This document shows positions 35,701 through 47,329 of a stretch of DNA of 64,000 bases, piece after piece. The notes beneath the pieces were generated by a model. It was not told where the DNA came from. It was given only the letters and a program-made list of their open reading frames with translations, and did not search any database. The DNA is taken from the NCBI GenBank assembly GCA_964019415.1, contig OZ025871.1, positions 10,212,256-10,276,255 on the forward strand, read 5' to 3'. The position numbers and the translations under genes are program-made. Position 1 is the first letter of the stretch. Each line of letters opens with the position of its first letter. The DNA is from Ianthella basta. Its lineage: Eukaryota; Porifera; Demospongiae; Verongiida; Ianthellidae.

Positions 35701-38700
35701 TGCGAGGTACTGATGTTAATTTTTTTATTTTGCATATAGTAATTATTATACATACTAGCTGAATGCCCGCCCTTCAGGTGGGTTCCCGGCATATCGTTTG
35801 TAATCTGAGCTTTTAGCTAGCCAATCAAAACTGTCCCTTTAATTGGGAGCATTTTGTAGACTCTCTCAGTAAAACTTTGTGTGCACAGAATTTACTTATG
35901 TTAATCTATTTTGTCTAAAGAAGTTTGGTGGCCCGGCGAAGGCACAAACCACCTTAGGTCACCCTTGTATTGCCGTGATACACTCTTCCATGTTTGGTGA
36001 AGACTGGTGGAAAATTGAAGGAGGAACTTCTGGACGACGAAACAGGATCTTTTCCCTATCTCTCAGATATGGCGACAACTGTAAAAGCGGCAAGAACTCG
36101 GACGGAAAGACCTTAAACCCTAAGTTTGGCTCAGCGAGGTTACTCCCAGTACGCCTCTTTGTAATCCTACCAGGTTTAGTGACGTTCTGTCCTGAATTGA
36201 AAGAGAATATCCCGAACAACAAAAATGTGTGTTACGTTTATATTAATAAGATATGTTGAGGTGCTGTGTTTGCTTACAAAATTACAATATTAATGCTCCA
36301 TCCTCTCAGATTGTGGCGAACAAGGAGACTGGCATTGATGTTGACAAGTGGGACTACTTTGCTCGTGATTGTCATCACCTTGGCATCAGCCTGAATTTTG
36401 ACCATAAGCGTTGTATGACTTTTGCCCGTGTCATTAAGGTCGACAGTCGATGACGCATTTGCTTTCGTGATAAGGTAAGTGGCAAATCCACTGCACAAAA
36501 GCCAGTTCTGGTTGGTTCTGGAACTCATCACTAGGACTGTGTTGATGATATACAGTGCAATGTCATACAGTAAAATGAGCGATAATGTATGCTACATTGC
36601 GAAGTTTGTGAGTGTTTGTCAGTGCATGTACATGTGTGTGTGTATGTAAGTGCATGCAGTTTGCATTGTGCTTGTTGTGTGCGAGACCTGAATGTGTGTT
36701 TGGATAATTATATGTGTGCGTATTGCGATACCGTACTAATTGGTTAAGCACACCCTCCTTATAAGCGCATATCATCTGTTAAGCGCAGATTTCTTTGTCA
36801 GTTTTTACATACCCTATTTGTTAGGTGCCTAGTGATTCCAGGGGTACACCCCTTCTATTTGGTGCTTAAAGGCCTCCCCGGTAGCCTAGCCACTTGTCTT
36901 ACGTGTAATAATGACTGTAAACTAGTGAAATAGTGCTTAACTGATAACTCACTTACTGTTCTACGTGGCGGTCATCTTAATTGATGTTTGCATATAATTA
37001 TTATATGTGAGCAGATTTGAGAAAAGGTCCAACTTCGCGCAATATGTAAACAATAGCTACGGGCGAAAACAGTTGCATGGGTGACATTTCAGCGAAATTT
37101 GGCTTTTGGCATCATTTATATCAATGGTACAGTCCCTACCTTCTGGCCAAGTTTGAAGCCTATAGTCCATCTTTGAAGCTCAAACGAAGACTGCAAAGTT
37201 TAACGGTTGGCCGTCATGCGCGACGTATACGGATGATTCACATGAGCGTGAAAAGCTACGCACATTATTCATAACAACCAGGTCCTGCTGTAGTCAATAT
37301 ACGTATACTAATTTATCTTCTTCGACGAACTTGGAGACCTTGTTGTGCCAAAGACAAGGCAGATATGCTTCTCACGACGACCACCCCAACGTATCCACCA
37401 ATTTGGCTATAACCGAAAGTAAATGTGTAAATGCCATTTTCCCTATTCCGTACCGAGCGTAATTTCGTACTTCAGGAGAGTGTATCTCGGTAACGGGAGC
37501 AGATATCGAAGCGCAACAATGAGCAATAGACAGCTCAACCATTCCGCTTTAACAAGGTGTCACTCACTCAAAATCGATAAACTGCACAAAATTGAACCTT
37601 TTCTCAAATCCGCTCACCTACAGTTTAGTTGGTTTGTTTGTTTGTTCGCGATTCGGCAAAAACTACTGCACAGGATGCCACCAAATTCTCAGGGATTAGA
37701 AAGTGAGGCTCCAGAAGTGTCCTCCATGGGTTGAAATTGCATGTCTTGCAGTTCTTGAAGAGATATCCTGCAATTTCTGGTTTTTGTTCACGGCTGACAG
37801 CTATTTTATTAATTATTGCTCCTTTAACTTCCGTTTATTGGGTGGTTTGATTCACTGTCATCTAAATTCGGCCATCACTATACAGGGCCGTAGCACAAGG
37901 ATAGAAACCGGTCCGGCCATGACATAGCATGCCTGACCTTCTAAGGGGGTCTGGGGGCATGCCCACCCCGGAAATGTTTGAAATCTGGATGCTCTAAGAT
38001 CAATTCTGGGGCATTTCAAGACTATCAGTATCCCACTCACATGTGTTCAACAAGCTGAGTCTTAAAGCATTTTGTTGCAGCAAACCTGTCAATGGCCTTC
38101 TTGCATGTGACAAATAATATTGAATCGGTCTTGATTTAGCTGTCACAACAAGATCTTGCAATAATCGTGCTCACACTATGTAGCAACAGCTGTTGCATGT
38201 GACAGCTTGACTGTGTATATTGTGGGAGTATCACAATAGATCTGCAGGCACTTTTAAGCATAGAGATGTAGGATCCCCATGCATACAGTACAGTAAAAGG
38301 TGTCTTATAACATCTACAGAATGATGCAACGTTTTTATAATTTTATGCAAACGTCATTGTAAGATGGCCGCCGTGCAGCGCAGATAAGAACTGTTCATTT
38401 AAGTGCTATTTCACTTAATAACTAGGCGAAATTCAGCCACCCGCGCGCGGTAAGGAGATCAATCAGAAAACAGAGCATTGCAAACTTTGGTTAGCCCCCC
38501 CCAATCTGAAACTGTCTTAAAATGCTTAGCACTGATTTTTAGAAATCTTGTCTCTGAGGATAAAGCCGGACTGGCCGGACTGGGTGCTACGGCCCTGCTA
38601 TAGCAGTTACCCTCTTGCTAACAGTGCAGATTCTTCAAATCACCCTAGGCCTAACTTGCTAGCATGTGACTCACCGTAGCAGAAGCCCGCTGAAAGCAGG

Positions 38701-41700
38701 CGCCCTGCTAGTATAATCATAATTTCTTGACCTATTGGTATTGTATGTGCATATCCTTGCTTAGGCGCATATTTTTATCCTTTCAGACCTCTAAATGCAT
38801 GTGCTTAACAACCGATCAGTACATGATTTAATCTATTCACAATGACATTCTTTTTCATGTTGCCACATACAAATGTACCATCAACTTCCATGTTTTGTAT
38901 ATATTTCACTATTGTGTGCACTGTGTATGAAAAGTAAAAAAGATATATTAGGAGATGTATATTGTTTGTTTGTATATAGGAGATTCTCAACCTGTATAAC
39001 ATGTTTCACATCCGTATGACCCTGCACCAGAAGGCCTACCAGCACAAGACAGGGAAAGCCATTGAGTATATGTATGTGCTGATGTGAAAGTCATCTGTAA
39101 TCTAATTTAGTGCTTAACTTGTGTGGTACATCTTTCTTGCATCACCATTGTCTAGGTTGAGGGACATTCTGGTCCTTGCAAATTATCGTGTGTGGTTCAA
39201 AGGCAAGGATGGGTATGTGCCATGGCTGTTTCTCCGGGGTAACTTAGTTATTATGCAACATTTTTGCATTCGAAACATGGCGTCTTTTCTCCTATGCTAG
39301 CAATGTATAATGGATATCATTCCTCCAGGTTTTTCAGAAGAAACAGCTCGGTGCATTTGATTGCTGGTAATTGTTTGGTATTTGGGTATTGGTCTAATCT
39401 TACTCCTTCTTTCCCTGCAGCTTTGATGAATATATGTGCGAAATGGACATTTAGTATTAAAATATAATACATGTTTACAATATAAAACATACTGGTCCTG
39501 GAAACCTGCAGAAATAAGGAGTAAGATGGGACCGATACCAAAACGTCTATAATAATACCAACGATCAAGTGCTGTGCCTTCATTTATCTAGGAAAACCAG
39601 GAGGACTGATATCCTTATACATGGCCAGCATAGGGAAATGGGCGCCATTTTGCTATTGCGTAAGAATTACTAAGTTGTACACGCAGGATACAAGTAAAAC
39701 AGCCGTGGTGTATTTGAGGGCTGAACACCATTTGAATTAACAACTTTAATGACTTGACATGTAACTGTGCAAGTCTGTCTTTCCTGCAGTGTTGTGTGGA
39801 CTATTGCCGGGTGTATACATGATCCAGTGGCTTACTCCCAACTAAATGACAGTGTGATCCAGCACATTCGGCGCTGCACCAGTCCAGATCCCTTAGGCAA
39901 ACTCAGTGCTGCCAAGGACCTCATTGCACGGCTGGAGAAAAGGCAGCTGTATAAATTCATTGGACAGACAGAACCCCTTGACAGAAAAAGATATATGGAA
40001 TTGTTGAAGACGGTAAGGACATACTGCTGTACAATGCTGTACTTGTACTGTGTGCATTTTGTGGTGTGTTTACATGGGTGCATGCATATATGTGTGCGTG
40101 TGCTTACTCGCATGTAATTTTGTATCTTGTGTGATTGTGTTGTTTTTTACTTTGATGTAGGATGTGAAGAAACTTGCAGAAGAGATTTCTGCTGGCAAAT
40201 GTGAAGCAGAGGATCTTATTGTACATGTGTGTAATTTTCACTCTTGCACTCACACTACAAAAGTGCTAAAATGCTTCTATAACCTTATCTCATGCTTACC
40301 TTTGATCTCCAGGTGGTCAAATTTGACTACGGTCACAAGGACAGCAACCCAGTGGAGCTTGTTCATTTCTACAGGAAGAGCTCCCCAGATGTGGTTGCTG
40401 AGACATTAGCTCCAGAAGAGGTATCTCACACGCTGACCAAGGTCTACCAAGAGAAGTGTTTTAGGGTTTATTGCAAGAAGAATGACGCTGTGTGCTGTAA
40501 AGCAGCTGAGCAGTGAGTCCATTTGTATTGAAATGCAGACATTGTTCTGAGATTAAAGGCCTGTTCACACTTGCTGCGCATTCGATCCGTATTGGAATCC
40601 ACTTCATTTCAATGCGCATTCATCGCATTCACATTGTACTTTTGAAATTCGCGCTGGCACTCGTAGCACACGTGAAATATACGTTTCCTGGTGATGCAAC
40701 AGGGGTTCGAAGAAAATGGCGTATGTCGAGGCAATGGTAGCGTTAGCACTTGTTTTGTGGCTGAACTATGTTCGGTTGTGCCTGAAACATTGTGCGAACT
40801 GGAGTAGAAGGGATATCGAAGGAAGAAGAAGACAGCGAGCGAGGATTAATCACAATTTCAGTCACAGACGGCTTGTCTCTTCTGCTGCCCGCTTTTCGCT
40901 CGATAATTTTGCTGCGCAGCTGCTACGTTGTTTCGCTCATACGCTCAACTGCCGATTTTCTACCGGTCTTGCACCTTACGCAATTCTATCACGTGATCAA
41001 CTCGCAAAACCTGATCGGCGAGGCAAATGCGCATCGAAACCGATGTGCATCGGAGTGTTTAACGCTCGAATCCGGATTGAATGCGCATTACAGGTAGTGT
41101 GTGAACGGGCCTAAAGACCCACCTCATGCAGTATATAAACAATGGCAAGTGCTAAAACAGTCATGCAGGTACTTGGTATATTTCACACAAAATTAGATTA
41201 TGGCATTCATATTCATGGTCTTTAATATAGTCTCTACTGTCTGGCCAAGACTGAATCCTATAGTCCTTCTCTGAAGCTTAAATGATGACTAAAAATGTTG
41301 CATGGTGGTTAACGTGTGTCATTTACACGGACTTGCTACAAAGTCTAATATATGTGTAGTATAGGTAAGATGGTATAGTATAAACTATGAAGGAATGGAA
41401 GCCTTATAGTACAGGATGTCGCATGTGTTTTTAATCCAACTCTACCAAAGCTAAACTATACTCAAGGCCACTAAAGTGCAGAACCCTTGGCACTGTGTCA
41501 CGCGACCATTTTCAATTGCACAATTTTAGGCCATTATATAGTGCAAGACATGATAACTGGGCACAATCATTCACATGATCACTCACTAGCGCTTGAAACG
41601 GCATCCCTGATACTGACACAATTTTACGAGGATACTACTGTAGATTCCAAATCTGGATTCAGATTAACCAAATTGCACTTGGTTGGCGAGATACGGCTAG

Positions 41701-43539
41701 GAATGTGAGACTCACTGGATTCAACCAATCAGGTTGTCCCATTTTGATCACATGCATGTATGGAAACCGCATGTGTTCAAGGTAACACGGTTGTGTGCGA
41801 GAGTAATTGCAGATTTTGCAATGGCAATATGGCTGCCAACATAGTAGGATGAATTTCATTCGAAGTATTTTGCTAAGTTCCCGTATAATATTTATTAAAT
41901 ACGAGCAAGCACAGCCTTCAGCTGTGCTCGCTCCGCGTTGCATTGCCCAGTGGACAACGCAGGCCATTGATCCAAAACCATTTGGATGATTGCAGCTGGG
42001 TGACACTGCCTGGGTATAGTGCTGTTCTTGTTTGCACTGACGTTGGCCACTGTCATAGCTACACTTACATGCACATATATTACAGCTAGCTATACCTACA
42101 CCATGTTAAAAGAATTGCTTGGTCATATCTTCAATTTCCTTAGGCAATATGGCAGTGCTAAAGCCAAGCACGCTTTTGCCCAATAGCTCACTTGGCCATA
42201 GAGAAAGGGCTTTCAGCAGCCCTAAACGCTGACAGTTAAAGTCTCAAATAGCGAAACAAAAATACCAAACTGAGGAGCACGGAGCGTCTAAGAGACGGCT
42301 GGTTGCGAGGCTCATGCACACTGCCAGAGTGGCCATGTTTGCGGTTATGTTATTGCGTCGTCCAATCAAATGCCCGTTTTTTTACCCTTTAAGCTCGAAT
42401 GGCGAGTTTACGCATCGTAAATTTGTATACACGTAAGCGCGAATGACGAGTTTATTCTTCATAGAAATTGGCACAGTTTAAGAGCTGTTTTCTTTTGCTA
42501 CAAACATTTAAATGGACTGCTTTTCTCAGAGGACCTACAGCAGTGGTTGGACCTTACCTGGCTTGCTTTTCCTGTCTCCTAGTAGCGCCTGACACACACG
42601 CCCTGTCACACAGAGACTGTGACTGAGGCCTGCAATCAACTGTTAAAGTTTGCGCGTATTCGCCAGCGTTCTCCCTAACACCGATGTCACATTGTGTACT
42701 AGTCTATGGAACAGAGGCAATTTGAACAAGAGCCTATAGACACTCGTTCAAATTGCTATCATGGTAGAGGGAAAATATGTAATCTCTAAGCTTTACAGCA
42801 TGCGGAAACTCGCCATTCTCGTAGTCTCCCTCCATTTTGTGTTCTTCGTCCGTACGTGCTTGCAAACGTTCTTGAACTGACAAAAGAGAAGCCCTCGGTA
42901 TCCTCGGAGACAGTATCAAACTATTCTCGCGTCATTTTTGCCTTTCTGGCAGTGACAACGCCACAAAGTGTGCGCACTTGGCTCAAGTCATTTAGTCTCT
43001 GTGTGCTGCCATTTTAACTCTGTGTACTGAGTGCATGGCACAAAATTTAAAGTTCGGGCCTATAGGGTTAATGATTAGGTTAGACTACAGGCTCTGCTAT
43101 TATATGTGCTTCCAGCACCAATTAAATTCAAAATGGAGAGTGCTAAATTTACGATTATTTGTAGTAGCTTTATGGACGGCATGCTTTAGGCAAGAGGCCA
43201 TGACAATTGTGTAATGAATGCCATGATGTATATCGGCAAAATACAATAATAGTAATGTATTCTTGTTCTTCACACTTCACACTGCAAACCTAAAATGAAA
43301 TGTACCTGCAGGTGCTTTCGTACTTGGTGTGAGACGAAGGGTTTCAAAATTACAAAAGTAAGTGTTAATTCACATTGGATGTATTTGAACTGTGCAAAGC
43401 CAGCATGTGTCATTGTGTAAATTGTGCAACACAGCAGTGCAATTCCTGTTGTGTAGCACATCATTACTTGTAATGAGAGATCAATGTTTGCCTTTCCATG
43501 CAGCCCACTCCTGTAAAAGAAGATAGAAATGAACGTTGA
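30973..43539 (+). CDS. SAMHD1: SAMHD1-like dNTPase, copy B, with one in-frame TGA
   Basis: Exons: 30973-31103, 31304-31376, 31505-31565, 31662-31822, 34957-35072, 35224-35291, 35421-35549, 35653-35706, 36310-36474, 38980-39071, 39156-39212, 39790-40012, 40161-40226, 40313-40512, 43312-43357 and 43504-43539 (TGA). They join in one frame of 559 codons, apart from a TGA at 36451-36453. The first three exons encode a SAM domain ([19 protein letters not shown]...[11 protein letters not shown]). Next come [17 protein letters not shown] and the first metal His in NRFEHSLG, then [21 protein letters not shown] (Asp at 36367-36369) and the C-terminal lobe. Exon lengths match copy A except 129 versus 147, 54 versus 75, 165 versus 177 and a few codons elsewhere. 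The coding start is not found: upstream the frame meets TAA (30942-30944), so a small 5' exon is expected before the acceptor at 30971-30972. The TGA fits one base change from a Leu TTA. It is either a pseudogene or carries a base error. Confidence 0.85.
32644..32800. repeat. (CA)n microsatellite in SAMHD1-B intron 4
   Basis: CA dinucleotides with GC and AT interruptions. The His-Thr and Cys-Val frames here are artefacts. Confidence 0.95.
33886..34250 (+). mobile_element. Diverged element B-like copy
   Basis: TGTAGGGATAGCTTTGG followed by AATTGTTTGTATCCTGTAACACAAGC (33911-33955 region) resembles the left part of element B (TAGGGATGGCAGTGGTTGTTTGTATGCTGTAATACAAAC at 60311). CTAACCTTACTGCCA (34037-34051) matches CTAACCTTACTTCCC there. 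The rest is too diverged to delimit. Confidence 0.4.
35750..35795. repeat. Terminal-repeat-like block, left
   Basis: TACTAGCTGAATGCCCGCCCTTCAGGTGGG resembles, in inverted form, the block at about 38672-38713. A SAMHD1-B exon (36310-36474) lies between them, so they are probably ends of two separate insertions of one family, not of one element. Confidence 0.45.
35796..36309. other. SAMHD1-B intron 8, probable repeat-derived
   Basis: The 126-codon frame at 35879-36259 (and its opposite-strand frame) has no recognisable domain and sits in an intron beside a transposon-like end. I regard it as repeat-derived. Confidence 0.4.
37007..37617. mobile_element. TIR element in SAMHD1-B intron 9
   Basis: The ends GTGAGCAGATTTGAGAAAAG (37007) and its inverted partner CTTTTCTCAAATCCGCTCAC (37598-37617) match for about 26 bp with two changes. 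There is no transposase. A related fragment (CTGGCCAAGACTGAATCCTATAGTCC) occurs at about 41241 in intron 14. Confidence 0.7.
37883..38597. mobile_element. Non-autonomous DNA transposon, 715 bp
   Basis: The ends CAGGGCCGTAGC and GCTACGGCCCTG are perfect inverted repeats, flanked by CTATA on both sides (37878-37882 and 38598-38602). A subterminal GGTCCGGCCA / TGGCCGGACT pair extends the similarity. CAGGG ends are common in hAT elements, but the 5 bp duplicate is short for that group, so the superfamily is open. Confidence 0.8.
38672..38713. repeat. Terminal-repeat-like block, right
   Basis: CCCGCTGAAAGCAGGCGCCCTGCTAGTA is the approximate inverted partner of 35752-35782. Confidence 0.45.
39262..39662. 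mobile_element. Long foldback element in SAMHD1-B intron 11
   Basis: The left arm (AACATGGCGTCTTTTCTCCTATGCTAGC.., 39273 onward) and right arm (..GCTGGCCATGTATAAGG in complement, ending near 39650) are imperfect inverted copies over 120 bp or more, with a TA-rich centre. The frames over it are not coding. Confidence 0.7.
40557..41111. mobile_element. PIF/Harbinger-like MITE, about 555 bp
   Basis: The termini GGCCTGTTCACAC and GTGTGAACGGGCC are inverted repeats that continue inward for about 40 bp (GCGCATTCGATCCG / CGGATTGAATGCGC). TAA flanks both ends (40554-40556, 41112-41114). A 3 bp TAA duplicate and this end type fit Harbinger; that assignment is inference. The frames inside are not coding. 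Confidence 0.75.
41925..42380 (-). repeat. Segment F, copy 2 (inverted), in SAMHD1-B intron 14
   Basis: It is the reverse complement of 25715-26225: GCCCAGTGGACAACGCAGGCCAT, CCAAGCACGCTTTTGCCCAATAGCT and GTCTAAGAGACGGCTGGTTGCGAGG all have partners there. The putative leader frame of copy 1 is truncated here. Confidence 0.8.
42381..43311. other. SAMHD1-B intron 14, right part
   Basis: A minus-strand frame at 42734-42919 ends in an acidic stretch ([10 protein letters not shown]) but has no domain I recognise, and the flanking sequence gives no clear splice partner. Otherwise nothing is seen. Confidence 0.4.
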
Positions 43540-44041
43540 CAAAAGCAGACAATATATTATGAGTATTATCCTTTGTAGCTACGTACTTATCTATAGTTGT
43601 GGTTTACTCTTTCTATTATAACTATAGATAAATATGTACTTATATAGAATATAGTTTTATATATAATTATAGAGTTGCAAACTGTCTGATTCATGATTAT
43701 TCTAATTGGTGACTCCGATATATTTTTCATGTCTTCAGAAGTACTAGTTATAACTGACTTGTTACGATTCAAACAGCAGCGATTAGCGCTTGAATTCGTT
43801 CGCTGTCGAATGAGTTTACCGAATGAACCTGACTGAAGTTACTATAGAAATCAGAGAACACGCTCTTCTCGGAGCACAAGACGAAAGGCGAGAAACGTCG
43901 CAAGAAAAAGGCTGTCAGCGGCCTCTCGTACTGAATAAAGCATCGGCGTCGCTTGAGTTGGCACTAGGGCACATGATTAGAAGTCCTACAAGCGGCGTAT
44001 GAAGGGAGAACTTTCTTTTTAGAGAGTGTACTAGGATTTAA

Positions 44042-44103
44042 ATGACTGGAGAACTTGGGAATGGCGTGACTTACCTTCAATTTCATCCATCAAGTGAACT
44101 CAG
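44042..44103 (+). CDS. Possible orphan first coding exon
   Basis: ATG at 44042 opens MTGELGNGVTYLQFHPSSEL and runs into a good donor (CAG|GTAAGG at 44104). It is preceded by a CG-richer stretch (43860-44000). This has the look of a 5' exon of an unrelated gene, but I cannot find a second exon in the next kilobases. It may be a chance frame. Confidence 0.25.
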
Positions 44104-45045
44104 GTAAGGGAATCTTGATTTCTCTATCACTAAAGACATTACATGCACAATTACATGTCACTGCCATAAAAATACACGTGTGCTAGGCATAAATTTATGT
44201 TGATGATCATGCTTCCAAGTGCCAAGCACTCATCATTCCAGAGCCAATGTTCATGAGAAAGTTCACAAGGTGTTGAATATCAAAGGTATTTTGATAAAGC
44301 AGTGAACAAAAGGTTTGTTCAAGGCTAGAAAGTGATTGGGATAGCAAATTAGAGCCTCGTTTGACGCAGTGTGTTATGAGGTGTGAAAACGTAAACAGTG
44401 GCGTTATGCAAAATTAGCACACTGCAGCTTGCTTTGATGTATGGCTTCCTCATGTAACAAGAGAACATATTAAATTTTACAAATATTGCTTCTGCATATG
44501 GCACTACACTTGTAGTACATGCGTCAGAGGTCTTTTTAATTGGATTGTAGGTTTTTCATACCTCACACAAGAACTTGAATAAATGAGGGTCAAGGATCAT
44601 CAGACAGTAACAGGCAGTAAGGACAGGTGACAGCTACTGAGATCCGTGGCAAAGGTGGCTACCGGAAACCTTGTAATTGGCAATAATGCAAAACGGATCC
44701 TTAAGCAGATTTCAACTCCTAATTTTGTGTAGGCAGTGTGCAATTCCTATAGCTGGTGTATGCAATCAGACCTCAGTTATGGATTGCAAGAAGAGAATCT
44801 TGATCACAGCTGGTTCACATAATATGTTATGCGTATATACTGCCACACTATCGCCAGTTCCATGTCTTCCATGGCCATGTATGAACACTTTGCACAACTT
44901 TTGTGACAGCTTAGTACCCATGAGCTAGCTTGACAAATATCATTCATTGGTTGATAGCTATGCATAAAAAGACTACGGTGTGACTGAAGTGAGGGCTGGC
45001 ATAGGCATGAAAAAGCAGTTATAGTTCTCTGAATACCAGCTTGAT
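44104..45045. other. Spacer, nothing recognised
   Basis: No repeat or exon that I can support. Confidence 0.4.
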
Positions 45046-45052
45046 CCAACAG

Positions 45053-45178
45053 GGTTCGAAACCTTGCTGACATTTCAGCCAGATACTCTGGTCTTCTTCA
45101 GGGCAATAGATTTCGAGACTTTCACTCTGAAGAAGACCTGAGCATCTGGTTGGAATGTTGGCAAGGTTTCGAAACCTA
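45053..45178. repeat. Foldback with GAAGAAGACC motif, ribozyme-like core
   Basis: The arms GGTTCGAAACCTTGCTGACAT (45053) and ATGTTGGCAAGGTTTCGAAACC (45157-45178) are inverted copies, and TCTTCTTCAG / CTGAAGAAGA pair further inward. Read on the minus strand, the left arm contains CTGAAGA, a stem-loop CCAG-AGTAT-CTGG, then GAAA. That is the order of a hammerhead core, but it is unproven. Confidence 0.5.
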
Positions 45179-45179
45179 T

Positions 45180-46730
45180 AAGATCAAGCTTTGTATTTGG
45201 AGAACTAACTCTTTTCTCCTATACAGTGTGGATCCTACAAAATAATCAGTTATAGCTAGGATCCTGTATAGCTAACAACTTTTTTGCTGTGGATACTTCC
45301 CCTGGGCAAGCAACAGAACCAACATTAATGATGGAGTGATTGTCTGAATTATCTATGCAAAAAATAAAATCATTATAAAACTTCCCTCTTGCTGATATTC
45401 GAAGGTCAGAGACTACTCCCAGAAACATTATCCAATTTTTTGTGCTTCCCGGTGATTTGCAACATGTGTGAGTTCTTTAATGAAAGGGGTATTCACGATC
45501 AATGCAAACCCAAGTCTCAAGGGTTGGGAATTGAACGCATAGCTAGATTCAGCACAAACTGAATGAAGAATAATATTTCCAAAGCATGGCTGGCCTAAAT
45601 GTGTCATTGGGCGCTTAAGGGTTAAACCGGGTATACAACTACAATATGTATGTACATGCCTGTAATATATGCATGTTTGCATGTACATGAATGCAACGTA
45701 CATTGTACATTTTCCTTGGATGCCTAGGTTAACCCTCATTATAGTGTTGGTTGCTGTGTTGCAATTGATTAATTCCTGTATTATGCAGAAAGAAAGTTAA
45801 TCTAAGCTACAGTTGTATGATCTTTGCAAACAAGACTTAAGCTGACATAGGTGTGTTGGAAAGGAGATATGTAGGCATAATTATGCTGAGCTGAATCAAG
45901 TCTGGTGTGCTGATACGAGTGAGGTACTTTGCCATATAGAGGAGTATACAGTGTCTTGGTTGTTACATAGTGTGATGTATGTTGGGAGTGAGTTGAATGG
46001 GGAGGAGTATGGAATAGCAATGTAAGTTGTCCTTTATACTGTAGCTGAATATAGAAAGGTGGTTGCATTTGCAGAATTATAAACTGCAATGCTTCAAATT
46101 TAGTGTCAAGTTATAGTGCTAATTGCATGGGGCTGGGAGTGCACATGTTAGGCGACATGTATAGATCTTTCCAAAATGAATTCAGACAAACTTCAAGGTT
46201 GAAATACTGACATTACACACACACTTCACTACCCCACTCCCCTGCAATCTGGCATCCACATTGTTTGCGATTGACTTGCATACATGCACATTCCTTATTT
46301 ACCTGACAGGATGAAATGCTGTCAGAGCAAATGCTGTAGCATGCATGTACCTGGCCATTGCATGAAATTGAGTTCAAGAGTGGTCAAAAGAAGCCATGCA
46401 GGAGCACAGTGGTAAGGCATACCAGGAACAGAGTAGTGATACAGGCCAAAACACAGGCTGAGTGGTGATGCAAGGTAGGAGCTGAGTGGTGATGAAAGTC
46501 AGAATTTGGGTGGTAATGTGGCATGGCAACTCCAGTTGTTCAACTTGTGGCATTACTCCTTATCCTCAGAGGAAGTGGCCTTACAAGAGATGACATGTAG
46601 GAAGAAACGAGGTTTCACGATGTATAAAACAATTTGTGTGTGTATACGCTGTGAAGACAATTCCATTAATAATTCTTGATGTAACACATTGCCATAATAT
46701 ATATTATTATGGTGACATGTACACACATGC
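45180..46730. other. Spacer, nothing recognised
   Basis: Frames at 45428-45739 and 45802-46089 (minus) show no domain and no conserved copy. I see no gene. Confidence 0.4.
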
Positions 46731-46732
46731 AT

Positions 46733-47160
<428 letters not shown>

Positions 47161-47231
47161 CGTGTTTTGGCCAATACCAGGTCCTCAGGTTTGCTGGGAG
47201 TTTGTAAATGTGAACACTGCGAATAATCATA

Positions 47232-47329
47232 TAAATGGTGAGCAGTACGGCAGCTATAATAGAACAATGGGGAGTAGGATGTCCTGCTCCCCATCGTTCT
47301 ATTAAAGCTGCAGTACTGCTCACCATTTA
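47232..47329. repeat. 98 bp palindrome
   Basis: TAAATGGTGAGCAGTA...GGGGAGTAGGA meets TCCTGCTCCCC...TACTGCTCACCATTTA with almost no loop and only a few mismatches. As RNA it would form a long hairpin. Confidence 0.9.

Noticed and set aside
35879-36259. 126-codon plus-strand frame
   Set aside because: It overlaps an opposite-strand frame and lies beside a transposon-like end in an intron. No domain was seen.
35752-38713. A single 3 kb transposon bounded by the TACTAGC...GCTAGTA ends
   Set aside because: A conserved SAMHD1 exon (36310-36474) lies between the ends, so two separate insertions are more likely.
42734-42919. Minus-strand frame with [10 protein letters not shown]
   Set aside because: It is inside a SAMHD1-B intron, with no family recognised and no convincing splice sites.
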